From contig NZ_CP010797.1 in the NCBI RefSeq assembly GCF_000954115.1, positions 1,612,001 to 1,676,000 of the forward strand: 64,000 nt of DNA, read 5' to 3'. The DNA comes from Rhodococcus sp. B7740 (GTDB lineage Bacteria; Actinomycetota; Actinomycetes; Mycobacteriales; Mycobacteriaceae). How positions within the stretch are numbered: the first letter of the stretch is position 1; every line of letters begins with the position of its first letter. Under the pieces are notes generated by a model, which saw only the letters and a list, made by a program, of their open reading frames with translations, did no database searches and had not been told where the DNA came from. The position numbers and the translations under genes are program-made. Shown here one piece after another: positions 47,942 through 57,902 of this stretch.

Positions 47942-48633
47942 GATTGCCTGCCCATGCAGTCGGCCGGCGCATCGGCAGCGATACCGAGAACGAAGTCGCG
48001 CGTTGCCCTGGACCAGACCCGCGGATTGCGCAGCATGAAATGCCCACCCGGCACCGAGAGGTAGCGAGCGTCCACCCCGCGCGCCGCCGCACGTTCGGTC
48101 GCCCGGCGGGACGTTCGAGGATCGGTCCACCTGTCGGCAGTTCCGTGCATCACGAGCAGCTTCCTACCCGGTTCGAACGCATCGACCTCCGTGCCCTCCG
48201 GCCACCACGGAGCCAGGGCCACGACACCCACGATCTTCTGGGTCGTTCCTGCCGGCTCCACTCCTGGGATGGAAGGATCGTCGACCAGTGCAGCGGCGGT
48301 GCGGCCACCCATCGAATGGCCGACGACCACCACGTGAACGTCCGGGTACTCGGCGTGAATTCGGTTCAGCGCCCATCGGGCATCCTCGACCGGAGACCGT
48401 TCGGGCGCGTTCCAGCCCCGGAACCGGTACTGCAACTGCTGCACCGATATGCCGCGTGTACGGCCGACGCGCCGAAGCATCCAGGTGAACGTCCACATGC
48501 GCAGACCGGCCAGGTGCCACGGCCGACTGCGGGCCCGACTCACGTCTTTCCCGCCGCCGAGGACCAGCACGACCAGTGACGGCGCGCGCACCGGCCTGCC
48601 GGTATGCAGAACTGGAGTGGGCTCGTTGCTCAT
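47938..48633 (-). CDS. Alpha/beta hydrolase
   Basis: A 231-residue alpha/beta hydrolase. Nucleophile elbow GHSMGG, oxyanion region LVVLVLGGGKD, the acid segment near VMHGTADRWTD and the catalytic His in VPGGHFMLR. It starts the six-gene lipid operon; its stop overlaps the FAD gene by 4 bp. It may release or remodel lipid acyl groups, but no substrate can be read. ATG 48633 (MSNEPTPV) chosen; the frame continues to 48705 without a better start. Confidence 0.88.
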   Translation of the reverse strand: MSNEPTPVLHTGRPVRAPSLVVLVLGGGKDVSRARSRPWHLAGLRMWTFTWMLRRVGRTRGISVQQLQYRFRGWNAPERSPVEDARWALNRIHAEYPDVHVVVVGHSMGGRTAAALVDDPSIPGVEPAGTTQKIVGVVALAPWWPEGTEVDAFEPGRKLLVMHGTADRWTDPRTSRRATERAAARGVDARYLSVPGGHFMLRNPRVWSRATRDFVLGIAADAPADCMGRQS

Positions 48634-48710
48634 GACCACTATTCGACACCGCGGTCGCTTCGGGTTGGATGAGTTCGACCGAGTCGATTGTGACCTGGCC
48701 GACAAAGAAG

Positions 48711-48745
48711 AAGACCGGACCGAGAGTGTCTCTCGGCCCGGTCTT
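48711..48745 (-). terminator. Terminator of ssrA
   Basis: AAGACCGG-A-CCGAGAG (48711-48726) pairs with CTCTCGG-C-CCGGTCTT (48730-48745), two helices separated by one mismatch. It lies 6 bp beyond the tmRNA 3' end and is followed on the reverse strand by CTTCTTT. Confidence 0.88.
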
Positions 48746-48751
48746 CGTCGG

Positions 48752-49119
48752 TGGAGCTGCCGGGAATCGAACCCGGGTCCTCTGCTGCATTGCCAGGGCT
48801 TCTCCGTGTGCAGTCCGCTATGCCTCTACTTGGATCTCCCGATCTCGCGAACAAGTCAGGATGACGATCCCAGCCACTGTTTGATGTTCCTCATCATCCC
48901 GCGGCCGGATGAATCGGTGAGCCCTCTAGCTGATGCCAGTACCCGGGCCGAGGGCAAGCCCGGACTGACAGACACGCAGTCGCTACTTAGGCAGCGAGTG
49001 CGTAGTCGCGCTGATTGGAATCGGCGCTTATAAGGTTGCGATGACGCTTACGGTGGTCTCTCGCCTGCACCGACACGCTTCCCCTGACTCAACATACAAA
49101 GTCGAAACCGTTCAGCCCC
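48752..49119 (-). ncRNA. ssrA: Transfer-messenger RNA (tmRNA)
   Basis: 368 nt on the reverse strand. The tRNA-like ends pair as GGGGCTG at the 5' end and CAGCTCC plus A at the 3' end (CCA not encoded), with a T arm CCCGGGTTCGATTCCCGG. The 5' region has the GGTTTCGACT motif. The tag reading frame at 48987-49025 encodes ADSNQRDYALAA followed by TAA, the actinobacterial degradation tag. It rescues stalled ribosomes with SmpB, whose gene is 2.4 kb upstream on the same strand. A strong terminator follows. Confidence 0.97.
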
Positions 49120-49126
49120 GTATGTT

Positions 49127-49174
49127 CCCGAACACCGTGTCCGGGCTGTTCAGTGTAACGCCTCCCCCGGACAC
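49127..49174. promoter_or_regulatory. Inverted repeats upstream of ssrA
   Basis: CCCGAACACCGTGTCCGGG (49127-49145) is an imperfect dyad, and GTGTCCGGG (49137-49145) also pairs with CCCGGACAC (49166-49174). TACACT on the reverse strand (49152-49157) could be a -10. The structures may form the SDR gene terminator, the ssrA promoter or a processed 5' leader; the sequence does not decide. Confidence 0.4.
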
Positions 49175-49184
49175 ATTCATTCCA

Positions 49185-50648
49185 TTAACGGCCGACTCGG
49201 CGATCCGCAGAATTCGAGGCAGCGTCGGCGTCGACTCGTTGCACCACCGTGCGCAGCATCCGACGGGCCATCACCAGGCGTACGGGCAGCGAGGCGTACC
49301 AGACCGCCCGGCCGGCCAGTCCACGAGGGAAGAACACCAACCGCTGCTCGATCGTCGGCTGCTTCGCAGTTCCCCCGACCGTCAGGTCCAGCCAGGCCTC
49401 GCCGGGAAGTCGTGTGGAGGACTTGAGCCGCGTGGTGTGCTCGGTGCCCGACGCGGATGCGTCGGGTCCGGTGACGTCGCGATGCCAGCCGGTGAGAACG
49501 TCGGCATCGGCCAATCGTTCGAGTGCAGGCCTGATCGCGGTCGACTGCGCTACACTGCGGGCGACCCGGGTGTCGGTGTAGACGACCTCGCCTGCCCAGG
49601 TCGGATCCGAAGGCAACGGATCCGACGGTGCCGCGGTACCGGTGGCATCTGTCCACCGAGTCTCCACCTCGCCGTCGTCGATCTTGCGCAGCGCTAATCT
49701 CACGGAATCGCGGTAACCGGTCAGGCCGTCCTCCGGGCGCGGGACCACGGCATCGATGTCCATCTCGTGACCGATGGCGTCGTATTGCAGTGATTCGATG
49801 AGCGGCATCGCCAGCCCGCGCGGAATGGGAGTCACCAGCCCGATCCAGTGGCCGGCCAGTCGCGGAGTCAACACCGGGAGCACGATGATCCGACGCTGCC
49901 GCAGACCCGCGACGTCGGCATAGATGTTCATCATCTCGCCGTACTGCATGACATCGGGACCGCCGATGTCGAACGTCCTGGATTCGGTGATGGGCGCACT
50001 CGCGGCCCCGATCAGGTAGTGCAACACGTCCCGCACAGCGATGGGCTGGATGCGATTGTGTACCCACCGCGGTGTGGTCATCACCGGAAGCCGATTGGTG
50101 AGGTGCCGGATCATCTCGAACGACGCCGAGCCGGATCCGATCACGACACCGGCCTGCAGAACGATCGTCGGGACTCCCGAGTCGATAAGAATGCGTCCCA
50201 CCTCGGCACGCGACTTCAGGTGCGGCGAGAGTTCACCGGTCGGCGGATGCAACCCGCCGAGGTAGACGATGCGCCCCACACCGCATTCCGCCGCCACGGC
50301 CGCGACGTTCTCGGCGCTGTCGCGTTCGGTGTCGGCGAAATCCGAGTGCCCTGCGGTGCCCATCGAGTGCACCAGGTAGTACATGACGTCGACTCCGCTG
50401 AGCGCTTCCTTCAACGATTCCCGATCGCTCAGATCGCCCTGCACGATCTCGACATCGGTCGCCCACGGCACGGAGTCGAGCTTGGCGGGCGTGCGTGCCA
50501 GCACGCGGACCGTGTACCCCTCGTCGAGCAGTCGCGGGGCCAGCCGACCGCCCAGATATCCCGTGGCACCGGTGACGAGGACGCGCGGCGACTTCTCGGG
50601 CGCGGCGGTGTCGGAGGCAGAGTCGAAAGCTGTCATAACCGGAGTCAT
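49185..50648 (-). CDS. SDR-family NAD(P)-binding protein with C-terminal DUF2867
   Basis: A 487-residue protein. Residues about 20-310 form an atypical SDR/NmrA-like domain with VTGATGYLGGRLAPRLL and YYLVHSMG; the C-terminal 170 residues match DUF2867, a hydrophobic-ligand SRPBCC-like domain (LPGEAWLDLTV, QRLVFFPRGLAGRAVWY). Such fusions are conserved in actinobacteria without a known substrate. ATG 50648 has GGGGG upstream; ATG 50636 is an alternative. Downstream of the EamA gene by 19 bp and 65 bp before ssrA. Confidence 0.87.
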   Translation of the reverse strand: MTPVMTAFDSASDTAAPEKSPRVLVTGATGYLGGRLAPRLLDEGYTVRVLARTPAKLDSVPWATDVEIVQGDLSDRESLKEALSGVDVMYYLVHSMGTAGHSDFADTERDSAENVAAVAAECGVGRIVYLGGLHPPTGELSPHLKSRAEVGRILIDSGVPTIVLQAGVVIGSGSASFEMIRHLTNRLPVMTTPRWVHNRIQPIAVRDVLHYLIGAASAPITESRTFDIGGPDVMQYGEMMNIYADVAGLRQRRIIVLPVLTPRLAGHWIGLVTPIPRGLAMPLIESLQYDAIGHEMDIDAVVPRPEDGLTGYRDSVRLALRKIDDGEVETRWTDATGTAAPSDPLPSDPTWAGEVVYTDTRVARSVAQSTAIRPALERLADADVLTGWHRDVTGPDASASGTEHTTRLKSSTRLPGEAWLDLTVGGTAKQPTIEQRLVFFPRGLAGRAVWYASLPVRLVMARRMLRTVVQRVDADAASNSADRRVGR

Positions 50649-50667
50649 TACCCCCGGTCGGTGCGGT

Positions 50668-51534
50668 TCAACCAGAGAGCGCGATCATCGCGATCGCACC
50701 GAGCGCCAACGCCATTCCGATCTTCTGCAACATTCCCACTCGCTCGCCGAGCATCACCATCGCCAGCAGTACCGTCGCCGCCGGATACAGCGACGCGATG
50801 ACACTGACCAAGGAGAGCAGACCACCCTGATAGGCGTAGATCATCGCCGCGTTGGCGACCACGTCGAGCACGCTGACGAAGGCCGCCAGTTTGAGCACGC
50901 TGCCGTGCGGCGGTGCGAAGTGGCCGGAAGCGAGGGCCACGATCCAGACCACCGCGGTCGCGGACGCGCGCGATGCCGCCAGCGGCCACAGCCCGCTGCC
51001 GTCGCCGATCCGGTGCAGAAAGATGAACGCGAAAGCGAACGTCACCCCCGAACCGACCGTCAACCAGGCGACCGTTCGGGTGAACTTCATCTCGCGTCCG
51101 CCGGCCACCTCGCCGGTCACCTCGTCCGGAGATTCTCTGCTCACCAGCACCACGGCCACCAGTGCTACGGCAATACCGACGAACGCGATGATTCCGGGAC
51201 GCTCCCCCATGGACAGCCCCACCAGGACCGGGATCCCGGCGACCAGCACGGCGGTGACCGGTGAGACCACGGCCATCGGCCCGGCAGCGAGGGCCAGGTA
51301 GAACCACCACACCGCAACGCCACCGGCGACACCCGATGCCAGCCCCCAGAGCATCGCCGGGAGCTCGATCGTGCCGCCGACGAACGGTGCGACGAGCAGC
51401 ACGATCACCAGCGACAGGGGGTACGACACGATGACCACCCGGAGGGCGGCGACTCGGCGGGATGCGACTCCGCCGACGAAATCGCTCACTCCGTAGCCGA
51501 CGGCGGCTACCAGGGCGAGCAGTACAGCGGTCAG
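50668..51534 (-). CDS. EamA/DMT-family transporter with probable CTG start
   Basis: A ten-helix EamA permease of about 288 residues. Two repeat halves are visible, with [17 protein letters not shown] and [21 protein letters not shown] in the second. The first canonical start, GTG 51489, lies inside helix 1 ([10 protein letters not shown]). Reading upstream in frame gives [15 protein letters not shown], completing that helix from a CTG at 51534 that overlaps the smpB TGA as CTGA. A CTG start coupled to smpB is therefore likely. Substrate unknown. Confidence 0.8.
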   Translation of the reverse strand: MTAVLLALVAAVGYGVSDFVGGVASRRVAALRVVIVSYPLSLVIVLLVAPFVGGTIELPAMLWGLASGVAGGVAVWWFYLALAAGPMAVVSPVTAVLVAGIPVLVGLSMGERPGIIAFVGIAVALVAVVLVSRESPDEVTGEVAGGREMKFTRTVAWLTVGSGVTFAFAFIFLHRIGDGSGLWPLAASRASATAVVWIVALASGHFAPPHGSVLKLAAFVSVLDVVANAAMIYAYQGGLLSLVSVIASLYPAATVLLAMVMLGERVGMLQKIGMALALGAIAMIALSG

Positions 51535-52004
51535 CGCATTCCCTTCACGCGACGACCGAGCTCGCGAGTGACCTCGCGTTCGGCGGTGCGCTTGGCCAGC
51601 GACTGTCTCTTGTCGTAGTCCTGCTTGCCCTTGGCCAGTGCCAGCTCGACCTTGACCTTGCCGTCGGAGAAATACATCGACAACGGCACCAGCGTCAGGT
51701 TTCCCTCTTTGACCTTGCTTGCCAGGCGATCGATCTCGCGGCGATGAAGGAGCAGTTTGCGGTTTCGCCGCGGCGCGTGATTGGTCCAGCTCCCGAGCGT
51801 GTATTCGGCGATGTGCAGCCCGCGCAGCCAGATTTCACCGTCGTCGACGGTCGCGAAGGCGTCGACCAGTGAGGCCTTACCGTCGCGCAGACTCTTGACC
51901 TCGGTACCGACGAGGGCGACTCCGGCCTCAAGGACGTCGAGTATGGAGTAGTTGTGCCGCGCCTTGCGATTGGTCGCGATGGCCTTGCGGCCCTTCTCTC
52001 TCAC
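51531..52004 (-). CDS. smpB: SsrA-binding protein
   Basis: A 157-residue Smp[53 protein letters not shown] and the C-terminal tail [18 protein letters not shown], which mimics mRNA in the ribosome. It delivers tmRNA to stalled ribosomes. GTG 52004. Position after ftsEX matches Rv3100c, and ssrA is close by on the same strand. Confidence 0.97.
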   Translation of the reverse strand: MREKGRKAIATNRKARHNYSILDVLEAGVALVGTEVKSLRDGKASLVDAFATVDDGEIWLRGLHIAEYTLGSWTNHAPRRNRKLLLHRREIDRLASKVKEGNLTLVPLSMYFSDGKVKVELALAKGKQDYDKRQSLAKRTAEREVTRELGRRVKGMR

Positions 52005-52087
52005 TGCAGGGCCCTTTCTCGAGCATGCGCCGCGTGGATCGGTTCCACGGGCAACCGCTCCAGCATAGAACCGAACGGCAACCGAAT

Positions 52088-52993
52088 TTATTCGCGCACG
52101 TACAACCGCAGAGTGATGTACGCCGTCACCGCAGCCATGCCCACTCCCACCAGTGCGAGGAACGGCGAGACGAGCAGAACGTCACTGTTCGATATTCGGG
52201 CCAGAATGTTGGCCTGATACACATCCGACAGAACGTCGTCGATGAACATGTTCTTCGCGGTGAACAGGCCGGCGATCGCGAGCGCCGAGCCGATCAACGC
52301 CGCCACCACCGCCTCCAGGAGGAAGGGCAACTGCGTGTACCACCGAGTGGCACCGACCAACCGCATGATGCCCACCTCGGTTCGCCTGGTGAACGCAGCG
52401 ATCTGAACCATGTTGGCGATCAACAGGATTGCCGCGATCGCCTGCACCGTGGCGATGGCGAAAGCCGCGTTGCGCACGCCGTTGAGCACACTGAACAGAC
52501 GCTCGACGAGATCGCGCTGATTGAGAACGCTCTGCACGCCCGGTCGATTCTCGAAGTTGTCGTTGATGACCCCGAACCGTTCGGGATCGCTCAGACGCAC
52601 CTTGAACGACGCGGGAAAGCTGTCGGCACTGACCAGTTCGGCCAACTCCGGCTGATCCTTGAACACGCGTTCGGTGGCGTCCTTCACCGCATCCTCACGA
52701 TTGAGGTACTGCACCGAGACCACCGACGGAGTGTTCTCGAGATCCGATCGCAGGGTGGCACAGGTCTCCTGCGCACAATCGGCGTCGCTCGCCGAGATGT
52801 CGTCGGTGAGGAAGATCTGCACCTCCACCCGATCGAGGAAGATCTGCTGAGTCTTCCCCGCCATCTGGACCACGAGCAGGCCACCGCCGAACAGGCCCAG
52901 AGAAATTGCGGTCGTCAAGATCATGGCGATCGTCATGGTGATGTTGCGGCGAAGTCCGGTGAAGACCTCGCTGAAGATGAAACTTGCGCGCAT
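52088..52993 (-). CDS. ftsX: Cell-division ABC permease FtsX
   Basis: A 301-residue FtsX: one N-terminal helix (about 20-45), a large extracytoplasmic domain (about 46-165) with [10 protein letters not shown] and PPSVVSV-like segments, then three C-terminal helices with [15 protein letters not shown]. With FtsE it activates peptidoglycan hydrolases at the septum (RipC in mycobacteria). ATG 52993 lies 66 bp after the ftsE stop, same strand. Confidence 0.96.
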   Translation of the reverse strand: MRASFIFSEVFTGLRRNITMTIAMILTTAISLGLFGGGLLVVQMAGKTQQIFLDRVEVQIFLTDDISASDADCAQETCATLRSDLENTPSVVSVQYLNREDAVKDATERVFKDQPELAELVSADSFPASFKVRLSDPERFGVINDNFENRPGVQSVLNQRDLVERLFSVLNGVRNAAFAIATVQAIAAILLIANMVQIAAFTRRTEVGIMRLVGATRWYTQLPFLLEAVVAALIGSALAIAGLFTAKNMFIDDVLSDVYQANILARISNSDVLLVSPFLALVGVGMAAVTAYITLRLYVRE

Positions 52994-53059
52994 CGCGGAA
53001 TCCGAGCCCTTCGATTCGTTCGGTCGTGACGTCTGTGCGGTCCTGAGTCGGCGGCGGCG

Positions 53060-53749
53060 TCAGCGACCGACGCCGTAGACCCCGCGGGCCTCGTCACGAA
53101 CGACTCGTCCGTTGTCGAGTTCGACGACGCGTCGGCGCATCGAGTCGACGATGTGGTTGTCGTGGGTGGCCATCAGCACCGTGGTTCCGGTGCGGTTGAT
53201 GCGCTCGAGCAGCAGCATGATGTCCTGGCTGGTGTCCGGATCGAGGTTTCCGGTCGGCTCGTCCGCGAGCAGCACGAGTGGACGATTGACGAACGCGCGA
53301 GCGATCGCCACCCGCTGCTGTTCTCCACCGGACAACTCGTTGGGCAGACGATCCGACTTACCGCCGAGTCCGACCAGGTCGAGAACTTCGGGAACGGTGC
53401 GCTTGATCATCGAGCGCGGCTTGCCGATCACTTCGAGAGCGAACGCCACGTTCTCCACCACCGTCTTCTGCTGCAACAGGCGGAAGTCCTGGAACACGCA
53501 GCCCATGCTCTGCCGCAGCCGGGGGACGCGTCGGGCCGCCAGTCGGTTGACGTGGAAATCGGCGACGTGGATGTCGCCGGAGGTGGGCGTCTCCTCCTTG
53601 AGGAGCAGCCGCATGAACGTCGATTTGCCCGAACCGGACGGACCGATCAGGAACACGAACTCACCCTTGTCGATGGAGACCGTCACCTTGTCCAGGGCAG
53701 GCCTGGTGGAGGTCTTGTAAGACTTGGAGACATTCGAGGTGCTGATCAC
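53060..53749 (-). CDS. ftsE: Cell-division ATP-binding protein FtsE
   Basis: A 229-residue ABC ATPase. Walker [19 protein letters not shown], signature [14 protein letters not shown], Walker [17 protein letters not shown] and H-loop [12 protein letters not shown]. It powers FtsX signalling to septal hydrolases. GTG 53749 ([11 protein letters not shown]). Preceded on the same strand by the Pro/Thr-rich gene with an 86-bp gap and followed by ftsX. Confidence 0.96.
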   Translation of the reverse strand: MISTSNVSKSYKTSTRPALDKVTVSIDKGEFVFLIGPSGSGKSTFMRLLLKEETPTSGDIHVADFHVNRLAARRVPRLRQSMGCVFQDFRLLQQKTVVENVAFALEVIGKPRSMIKRTVPEVLDLVGLGGKSDRLPNELSGGEQQRVAIARAFVNRPLVLLADEPTGNLDPDTSQDIMLLLERINRTGTTVLMATHDNHIVDSMRRRVVELDNGRVVRDEARGVYGVGR

Positions 53750-53835
53750 GGGTCGCCAGTGTAGTCCTTACCGTCCGGTAACCGCCGGAACCGAGGGAGC
53801 ACCGCGGCGAGTCCCGAGAGACGGTAAAGGATGCC

Positions 53836-54282
53836 TCAGCGAGACGACGTCGGCGCAGGCTGGCTGGGTATCAGCGACTGAATCACCGGTGGCAGCGGGA
53901 CACCGAACGGCGCGGTGGTCGTCGACGGCAGGGTCGTCGTGGTCGCCGGCTGCCCTGATTCGTCGACGCTTCCCGATCCGTCGGGATCGGTGGTGGCAGT
54001 CGGAGTGGGTGTGACGGTGGTACTCGAATAGGTCGGTTCCACGGTTTGCGGCTGGGTGTAGGGGGTGAGTTCGCCCGGGTCCACGGCAACCGGGCCCTGG
54101 ATACGTTCACTGTCCCTCTCGGCGATCTCTGCACTGACCTGGCCGTACCACAGACCGGTGAGCACGAAGCAGATCCCGAACGCGACTGTGGACGTGCGGA
54201 CGCGGCCGTTGATCTTGGCCGGAATGCGCCACTGTCGCCAGTTCCGCTGCGGCCGTTCGGTTCCGGTATCGGGCGTATTCAT
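53836..54282 (-). CDS. Pro/Thr-rich single-pass membrane or secreted protein (Rv3103c-like)
   Basis: A 148-residue protein with one hydrophobic segment (about residues 31-48) after a basic N-terminus, then a low-complexity Pro/Thr/Ser tail. No catalytic domain is visible. It sits between mscS and ftsE as Rv3103c does, so it may be an envelope-anchored accessory to one of them. ATG 54282 overlaps the mscS stop by 4 bp, indicating translational coupling. Confidence 0.75.
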   Translation of the reverse strand: MNTPDTGTERPQRNWRQWRIPAKINGRVRTSTVAFGICFVLTGLWYGQVSAEIAERDSERIQGPVAVDPGELTPYTQPQTVEPTYSSTTVTPTPTATTDPDGSGSVDESGQPATTTTLPSTTTAPFGVPLPPVIQSLIPSQPAPTSSR

Positions 54283-55178
54283 CGATCCTCCGTCCGATCT
54301 CGTCCCGACGCTTCCGGCGCGACCCCGGCCGTACTGACGTCGGGAGCAACGCTGATGCCCTCGGGTCGCAGCGCGGCGGCCACTCGGACTCGAAGTTCTC
54401 GTCCTACCTGGAACTGCTTACCCGGCAATGTTCGCGCAACGAGGCGGACGTTGACCTGTCCCACCTCGATGCTCTCCACACCCATCACGGTCGGTTCGTC
54501 GAGCAACAGCGGACGCAACCGAGCGTCTGCGAACGCGTCGCGGCCGACCGATCGGAGCAGCGCGTTCACCTGGGTGAGATCGGCGGTGCTCGGCACGGGA
54601 ACGTCGACGACGGCGCGCGCCCAATCCTTCGACAGGTTGATCGCCTTGACGATCTGCCCGTTCGGCACGGTGATGACCTCACCGTCGACGCTGCGGACCC
54701 GGGTGACGCGCAGTGTCACGTCCTCGACCGTGCCCTCGGCGTCCTCGGCAGAACCGTTGACGGCGATCTGCACGACGTCACCGAATCCGTACTGACGTTC
54801 GGTGATGATGAAGAACCCGGCCAGAATGTCCTGGACCACGCGCTGAGCACCGAAGCCGAGCGCTGCGCCGATGACCGTCGCGGGTGCCACGAGCCCGCCG
54901 ACGCCGAATCCGAAGCGACGCAGCACTTCGATGGTGACGAGGATGTAGATGAGGGTGACCACGACCCAGGTGATGACCTGGGCCAGCGCGTGCCGATGCT
55001 TGGCGGCCTCGGACCGCACGAGCGCATCGCTGTGCTGGTAGTTCTGATCGATTCGGGCAGTGATGCGGGACCCGGTCCAGGTGACGAACCGCGCGGCCAG
55101 CATTCCGCCCAGGATGTAGAGCACGATCCCGAGGGCGTTCAGCTTCAGGTCGAGCGTCGGGTTCAGCCAGCTGGTCAT
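54279..55178 (-). CDS. MscS-family mechanosensitive channel (Rv3104c-like)
   Basis: A 299-residue small-conductance channel protein. An N-terminal helix and a second pair (about 80-110) precede the pore helix ATVIGAALGFGAQRVVQDIL and the beta domain GFGDVVQIAVNGS. It would release solutes on hypo-osmotic shock. ATG 55178 (MTSWLNP) is preferred over a frame start at 55241 that would overlap prfB. Its stop overlaps the downstream Pro/Thr-rich gene. Confidence 0.9.
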   Translation of the reverse strand: MTSWLNPTLDLKLNALGIVLYILGGMLAARFVTWTGSRITARIDQNYQHSDALVRSEAAKHRHALAQVITWVVVTLIYILVTIEVLRRFGFGVGGLVAPATVIGAALGFGAQRVVQDILAGFFIITERQYGFGDVVQIAVNGSAEDAEGTVEDVTLRVTRVRSVDGEVITVPNGQIVKAINLSKDWARAVVDVPVPSTADLTQVNALLRSVGRDAFADARLRPLLLDEPTVMGVESIEVGQVNVRLVARTLPGKQFQVGRELRVRVAAALRPEGISVAPDVSTAGVAPEASGRDRTEDR

Positions 55179-55216
55179 CGGAACGACGGAGCGGATCCTG
55201 CGCAATGGCCGGTCAT

Positions 55217-56329
55217 CTACTGCTCCCCTCGCATTCGCCAACGAATTCCCGATTCCAGGAATCCGTCTATGTCCCCGTCGAGAACTGTAGACGGATTGTT
55301 GACTTCGTACTCGGTACGCAGATCCTTGACCATCTGGTACGGGTGCAGAACGTACGAGCGCATCTGGTTACCCCAGGAGCTACCGCCGTCACCCTTGAGC
55401 GCATCCATCTCGGCACGCTCTTCCTTGCGCTTGACCTCGAGCAGCTTGGCCTGCAGCACCCGCATGGCCGAGACCTTGTTCTGAAGCTGAGACTTCTCGT
55501 TCTGGCAGGTCACCACGATCCCCGTCGGGATGTGCGTCAACCGAACGGCGGAGTCGGTGGTGTTGACCGACTGCCCACCCGGACCGGACGAGCGGTACAC
55601 GTCCACGCGAATGTCGTTCTCCGGGATCTCGATGTGGTCTGTGGTCTCGACGACCGGAAGCACCTCCGCCTCCGCGAACGAGGTCTGGCGACGACCCTGG
55701 TTGTCGAACGGGCTGATCCGCACCAGCCGATGCGTCCCCTGTTCCACCGACAACGTGCCGTACGTGTACGGAGCCTTGACCGCGAACGTCGCGCTCTTGA
55801 TACCGGCCTCTTCGGCGTAGGACGTGTCGTAGACCTCGACGCCGTAGCCGTGCTTCTCGGCCCAGCGGATGTACATACGCATGAGCATCTCGGCCCAGTC
55901 GGCCGCGTCGATTCCGCCTGCACCGGAACGGATGTTGACCAGTGCGTCGCGTGCGTCGTACTCACCGGAGAGCAGGGTCCGCACTTCCATGGCTGCGATG
56001 TCCTCCCGGAGCGCGGCGCGTTCGGCGTCGGCATCGGCGGTGGCGGATTCGGCTGCCTCGCCTTCTTCACCCTCGGCGAGCTCGTACAGAACCGGCATGT
56101 CCTCGAGGCGCTGCCTGAGTTCTTCGACGCGGCGAAGCTCGGCCTGCGCATGGGACAGCTGGCTGGTCACCTGCTGCGCGTGTTCCTGGTCGTTCCACAG
56201 GTCCGGCGACGCCGCCTGATGCTCGAGTTCATCGATGCGTCGCCGCAGTTCCTCGACGTCGAGCACCGACTCGACGGTGGACAGAGTGGTGTCGAGCTCG
56301 GCCAGGTCTGCAGAAACGTCGGGATGCAC
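55217..56329 (-). CDS. prfB: Peptide chain release factor 2
   Basis: A 370-residue RF2. The UGA-recognition tripeptide SPF is in [13 protein letters not shown], and the catalytic GGQ in [16 protein letters not shown]. Unlike most bacteria there is no in-frame UGA frameshift site near codon 26, as usual in actinobacteria. GTG 56329 ([13 protein letters not shown]) aligns with the mycobacterial start; the frame continues to 56440 without family similarity. It heads the prfB-mscS-ftsEX-smpB neighbourhood (Rv3105c-Rv3100c). Confidence 0.97.
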   Translation of the reverse strand: MHPDVSADLAELDTTLSTVESVLDVEELRRRIDELEHQAASPDLWNDQEHAQQVTSQLSHAQAELRRVEELRQRLEDMPVLYELAEGEEGEAAESATADADAERAALREDIAAMEVRTLLSGEYDARDALVNIRSGAGGIDAADWAEMLMRMYIRWAEKHGYGVEVYDTSYAEEAGIKSATFAVKAPYTYGTLSVEQGTHRLVRISPFDNQGRRQTSFAEAEVLPVVETTDHIEIPENDIRVDVYRSSGPGGQSVNTTDSAVRLTHIPTGIVVTCQNEKSQLQNKVSAMRVLQAKLLEVKRKEERAEMDALKGDGGSSWGNQMRSYVLHPYQMVKDLRTEYEVNNPSTVLDGDIDGFLESGIRWRMRGEQ

Positions 56330-56553
56330 GAGAGTCAAGGTTACCGGCACGCGAACCCGAACCCGACCGCCCCCGATTCCCCCGGCCCCCGCGAGCCGAA
56401 CTGACACCCACGTCGAGGGTTCGAACCGCGCAGATTTCAACTCTCGTCAGGCCATCGGTGGACTGTTAGCTTTCGGCTCATCGACATATTCGCATCTCGA
56501 CATGCCTGCCACCGCCCGGTGCCGGCCACACCCGCAGTACACAGGAGCGTCGC

Positions 56554-57045
56554 ATGACCGTCACCGACCAGTACCTCGAGAACAACAAGGCGTACGCCGC
56601 GACGTTCGACGGTCCCCTGCCGTTGCCGCCGTCGAAGCACGTGGCAGTGGTGGCGTGCATGGACGCCCGACTCGACGTCTACCGCATCCTCGGTCTCCAC
56701 GACGGCGAAGCACACGTGATCCGCAATGCGGGCGGTGTCATCACCGACGACGAGATTCGCTCACTGGCCATCAGTCAGCGTCTACTCGGCACGAAAGAGA
56801 TCATCCTGATCCATCACACCGACTGCGGCATGCTCACCTTCACCGACGACGAGTTCAAGAAAGACCTACAGGACGAGAAGGGCCTCAAGCCACACTGGGC
56901 TGCCGAGTCGTTCACCGACTTGGACCGCGATGTTCGCCAGTCGCTCGCTCGCATCGAGCAGAGCCCGTTCGTCACGAAGCACGAATCCGTTCGAGGCTTC
57001 GTCTTCGACGTCGCAACCGGAAAGCTGAACGAAGTCACCGAGTAG
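56554..57045 (+). CDS. Beta-class carbonic anhydrase (CanA/Rv1284-like)
   Basis: A 163-residue beta-carbonic anhydrase. Zinc ligands Cys35 (CMDARLD) and the His/Cys pair in HHTDCGM, with Asp37-Arg39 dyad, are intact. It is very close to Rv1284 in sequence as I recall (ending FVFDVATGKLNEVT). It supplies bicarbonate for carboxylations. ATG 56554 follows AGGAG. The 224-bp upstream gap holds no recognisable gene; transcription starts in it. hisN lies 58 bp downstream. Confidence 0.95.
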   Translation: MTVTDQYLENNKAYAATFDGPLPLPPSKHVAVVACMDARLDVYRILGLHDGEAHVIRNAGGVITDDEIRSLAISQRLLGTKEIILIHHTDCGMLTFTDDEFKKDLQDEKGLKPHWAAESFTDLDRDVRQSLARIEQSPFVTKHESVRGFVFDVATGKLNEVTE

Positions 57046-57103
57046 GCCCGACCACCCATGTCGCGGCGTACGAGCAGCCCGTGCGCGGCGATAGTCTTCT
57101 CCG

Positions 57104-57895
57104 GTGACCGATTACTCCTCCGATCTTGCTCTCGCCCTCACTCTCGCCGACGAGGCGGACGCCATCACGCGCCGACGATTTCTCGCCATGGACCTATCGG
57201 TCGATTCCAAGCCGGATCTCACCCCGGTGTCCGACGCGGATCTGGCCGTCGAGACGGCGATCCGCAGCTCGCTCGGAGCGCAGCGCCCCACCGACGCGTT
57301 GCTGGGCGAGGAATTCGGCGGCACGGCGACGTTCAGCGGACGCCAGTGGGTGGTCGATCCCATCGACGGAACCAAGAACTTCGTCCGCGGCGTGCCCGTC
57401 TGGGCGACCCTCATCGCGTTGCTCGACGACGGCGTACCGCGGGTAGGAGTCGTCAGCGCACCTGCCCTGAACCGACGCTGGTGGGCCGCACTGGATCAGG
57501 GGGCCTGGACGGCATCGGACGGCGGTACCCCGCGCCGGATCGAGGTCTCGAAGGTCGATTCGTTGGCGTCGTCGAGTCTGAGCTTCTCCAGCCTGTCCGG
57601 CTGGGCGGATCTGGGTACCAGGGATCGGTTCCTCGATCTGACCGACTCCGTGTGGCGGGTGCGCGGCTACGGCGACTTCTTCTCGTACTGCCTCGTGGCC
57701 GAGGGGGCAGTCGACATCGCCGCCGAACCCGAGGTCTCGCTGTGGGACCTGGCCGCGCTCGATGTCCTGGTGCGCGAGGCAGGCGGCGGGTTCACCGCGC
57801 TCGACGGCACCGCGGGCCCACACGGTGGCAGTGCCGTGGCCACCAACGGCCTACTGCAGCACGCGGTCCTCGAGCACCTGTCCCCTCGGGCCTGA
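57104..57895 (+). CDS. hisN: Histidinol-phosphatase, IMPase-fold (HisN type)
   Basis: A 263-residue inositol-monophosphatase-fold enzyme. Metal sites: [18 protein letters not shown] and [16 protein letters not shown]. In mycobacteria and corynebacteria this branch (Rv3137) is the histidinol-phosphate phosphatase of histidine synthesis. GTG 57104 gives [12 protein letters not shown]. Probably co-transcribed with the carbonic anhydrase (58-bp gap). Converges on the DUF1304 gene with a 7-bp gap. Confidence 0.93.
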   Translation: MTDYSSDLALALTLADEADAITRRRFLAMDLSVDSKPDLTPVSDADLAVETAIRSSLGAQRPTDALLGEEFGGTATFSGRQWVVDPIDGTKNFVRGVPVWATLIALLDDGVPRVGVVSAPALNRRWWAALDQGAWTASDGGTPRRIEVSKVDSLASSSLSFSSLSGWADLGTRDRFLDLTDSVWRVRGYGDFFSYCLVAEGAVDIAAEPEVSLWDLAALDVLVREAGGGFTALDGTAGPHGGSAVATNGLLQHAVLEHLSPRA

Positions 57896-57902
57896 CATTC
57901 GC

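Noticed and set aside
45900..48092. 730-codon reverse frame covering DUF1365 and beyond
   Set aside because: Only the 3' third (from GTG 46679) encodes DUF1365; the remainder is out of frame over the FAD oxidase gene.
55217..56329. Programmed +1 frameshift in prfB
   Set aside because: The frame is continuous with no internal UGA, as usual in actinobacteria.
56417..56427. GGGTTCGAACC, resembling a tRNA T arm
   Set aside because: No acceptor, D or anticodon arms can be formed from the flanking sequence on either strand.
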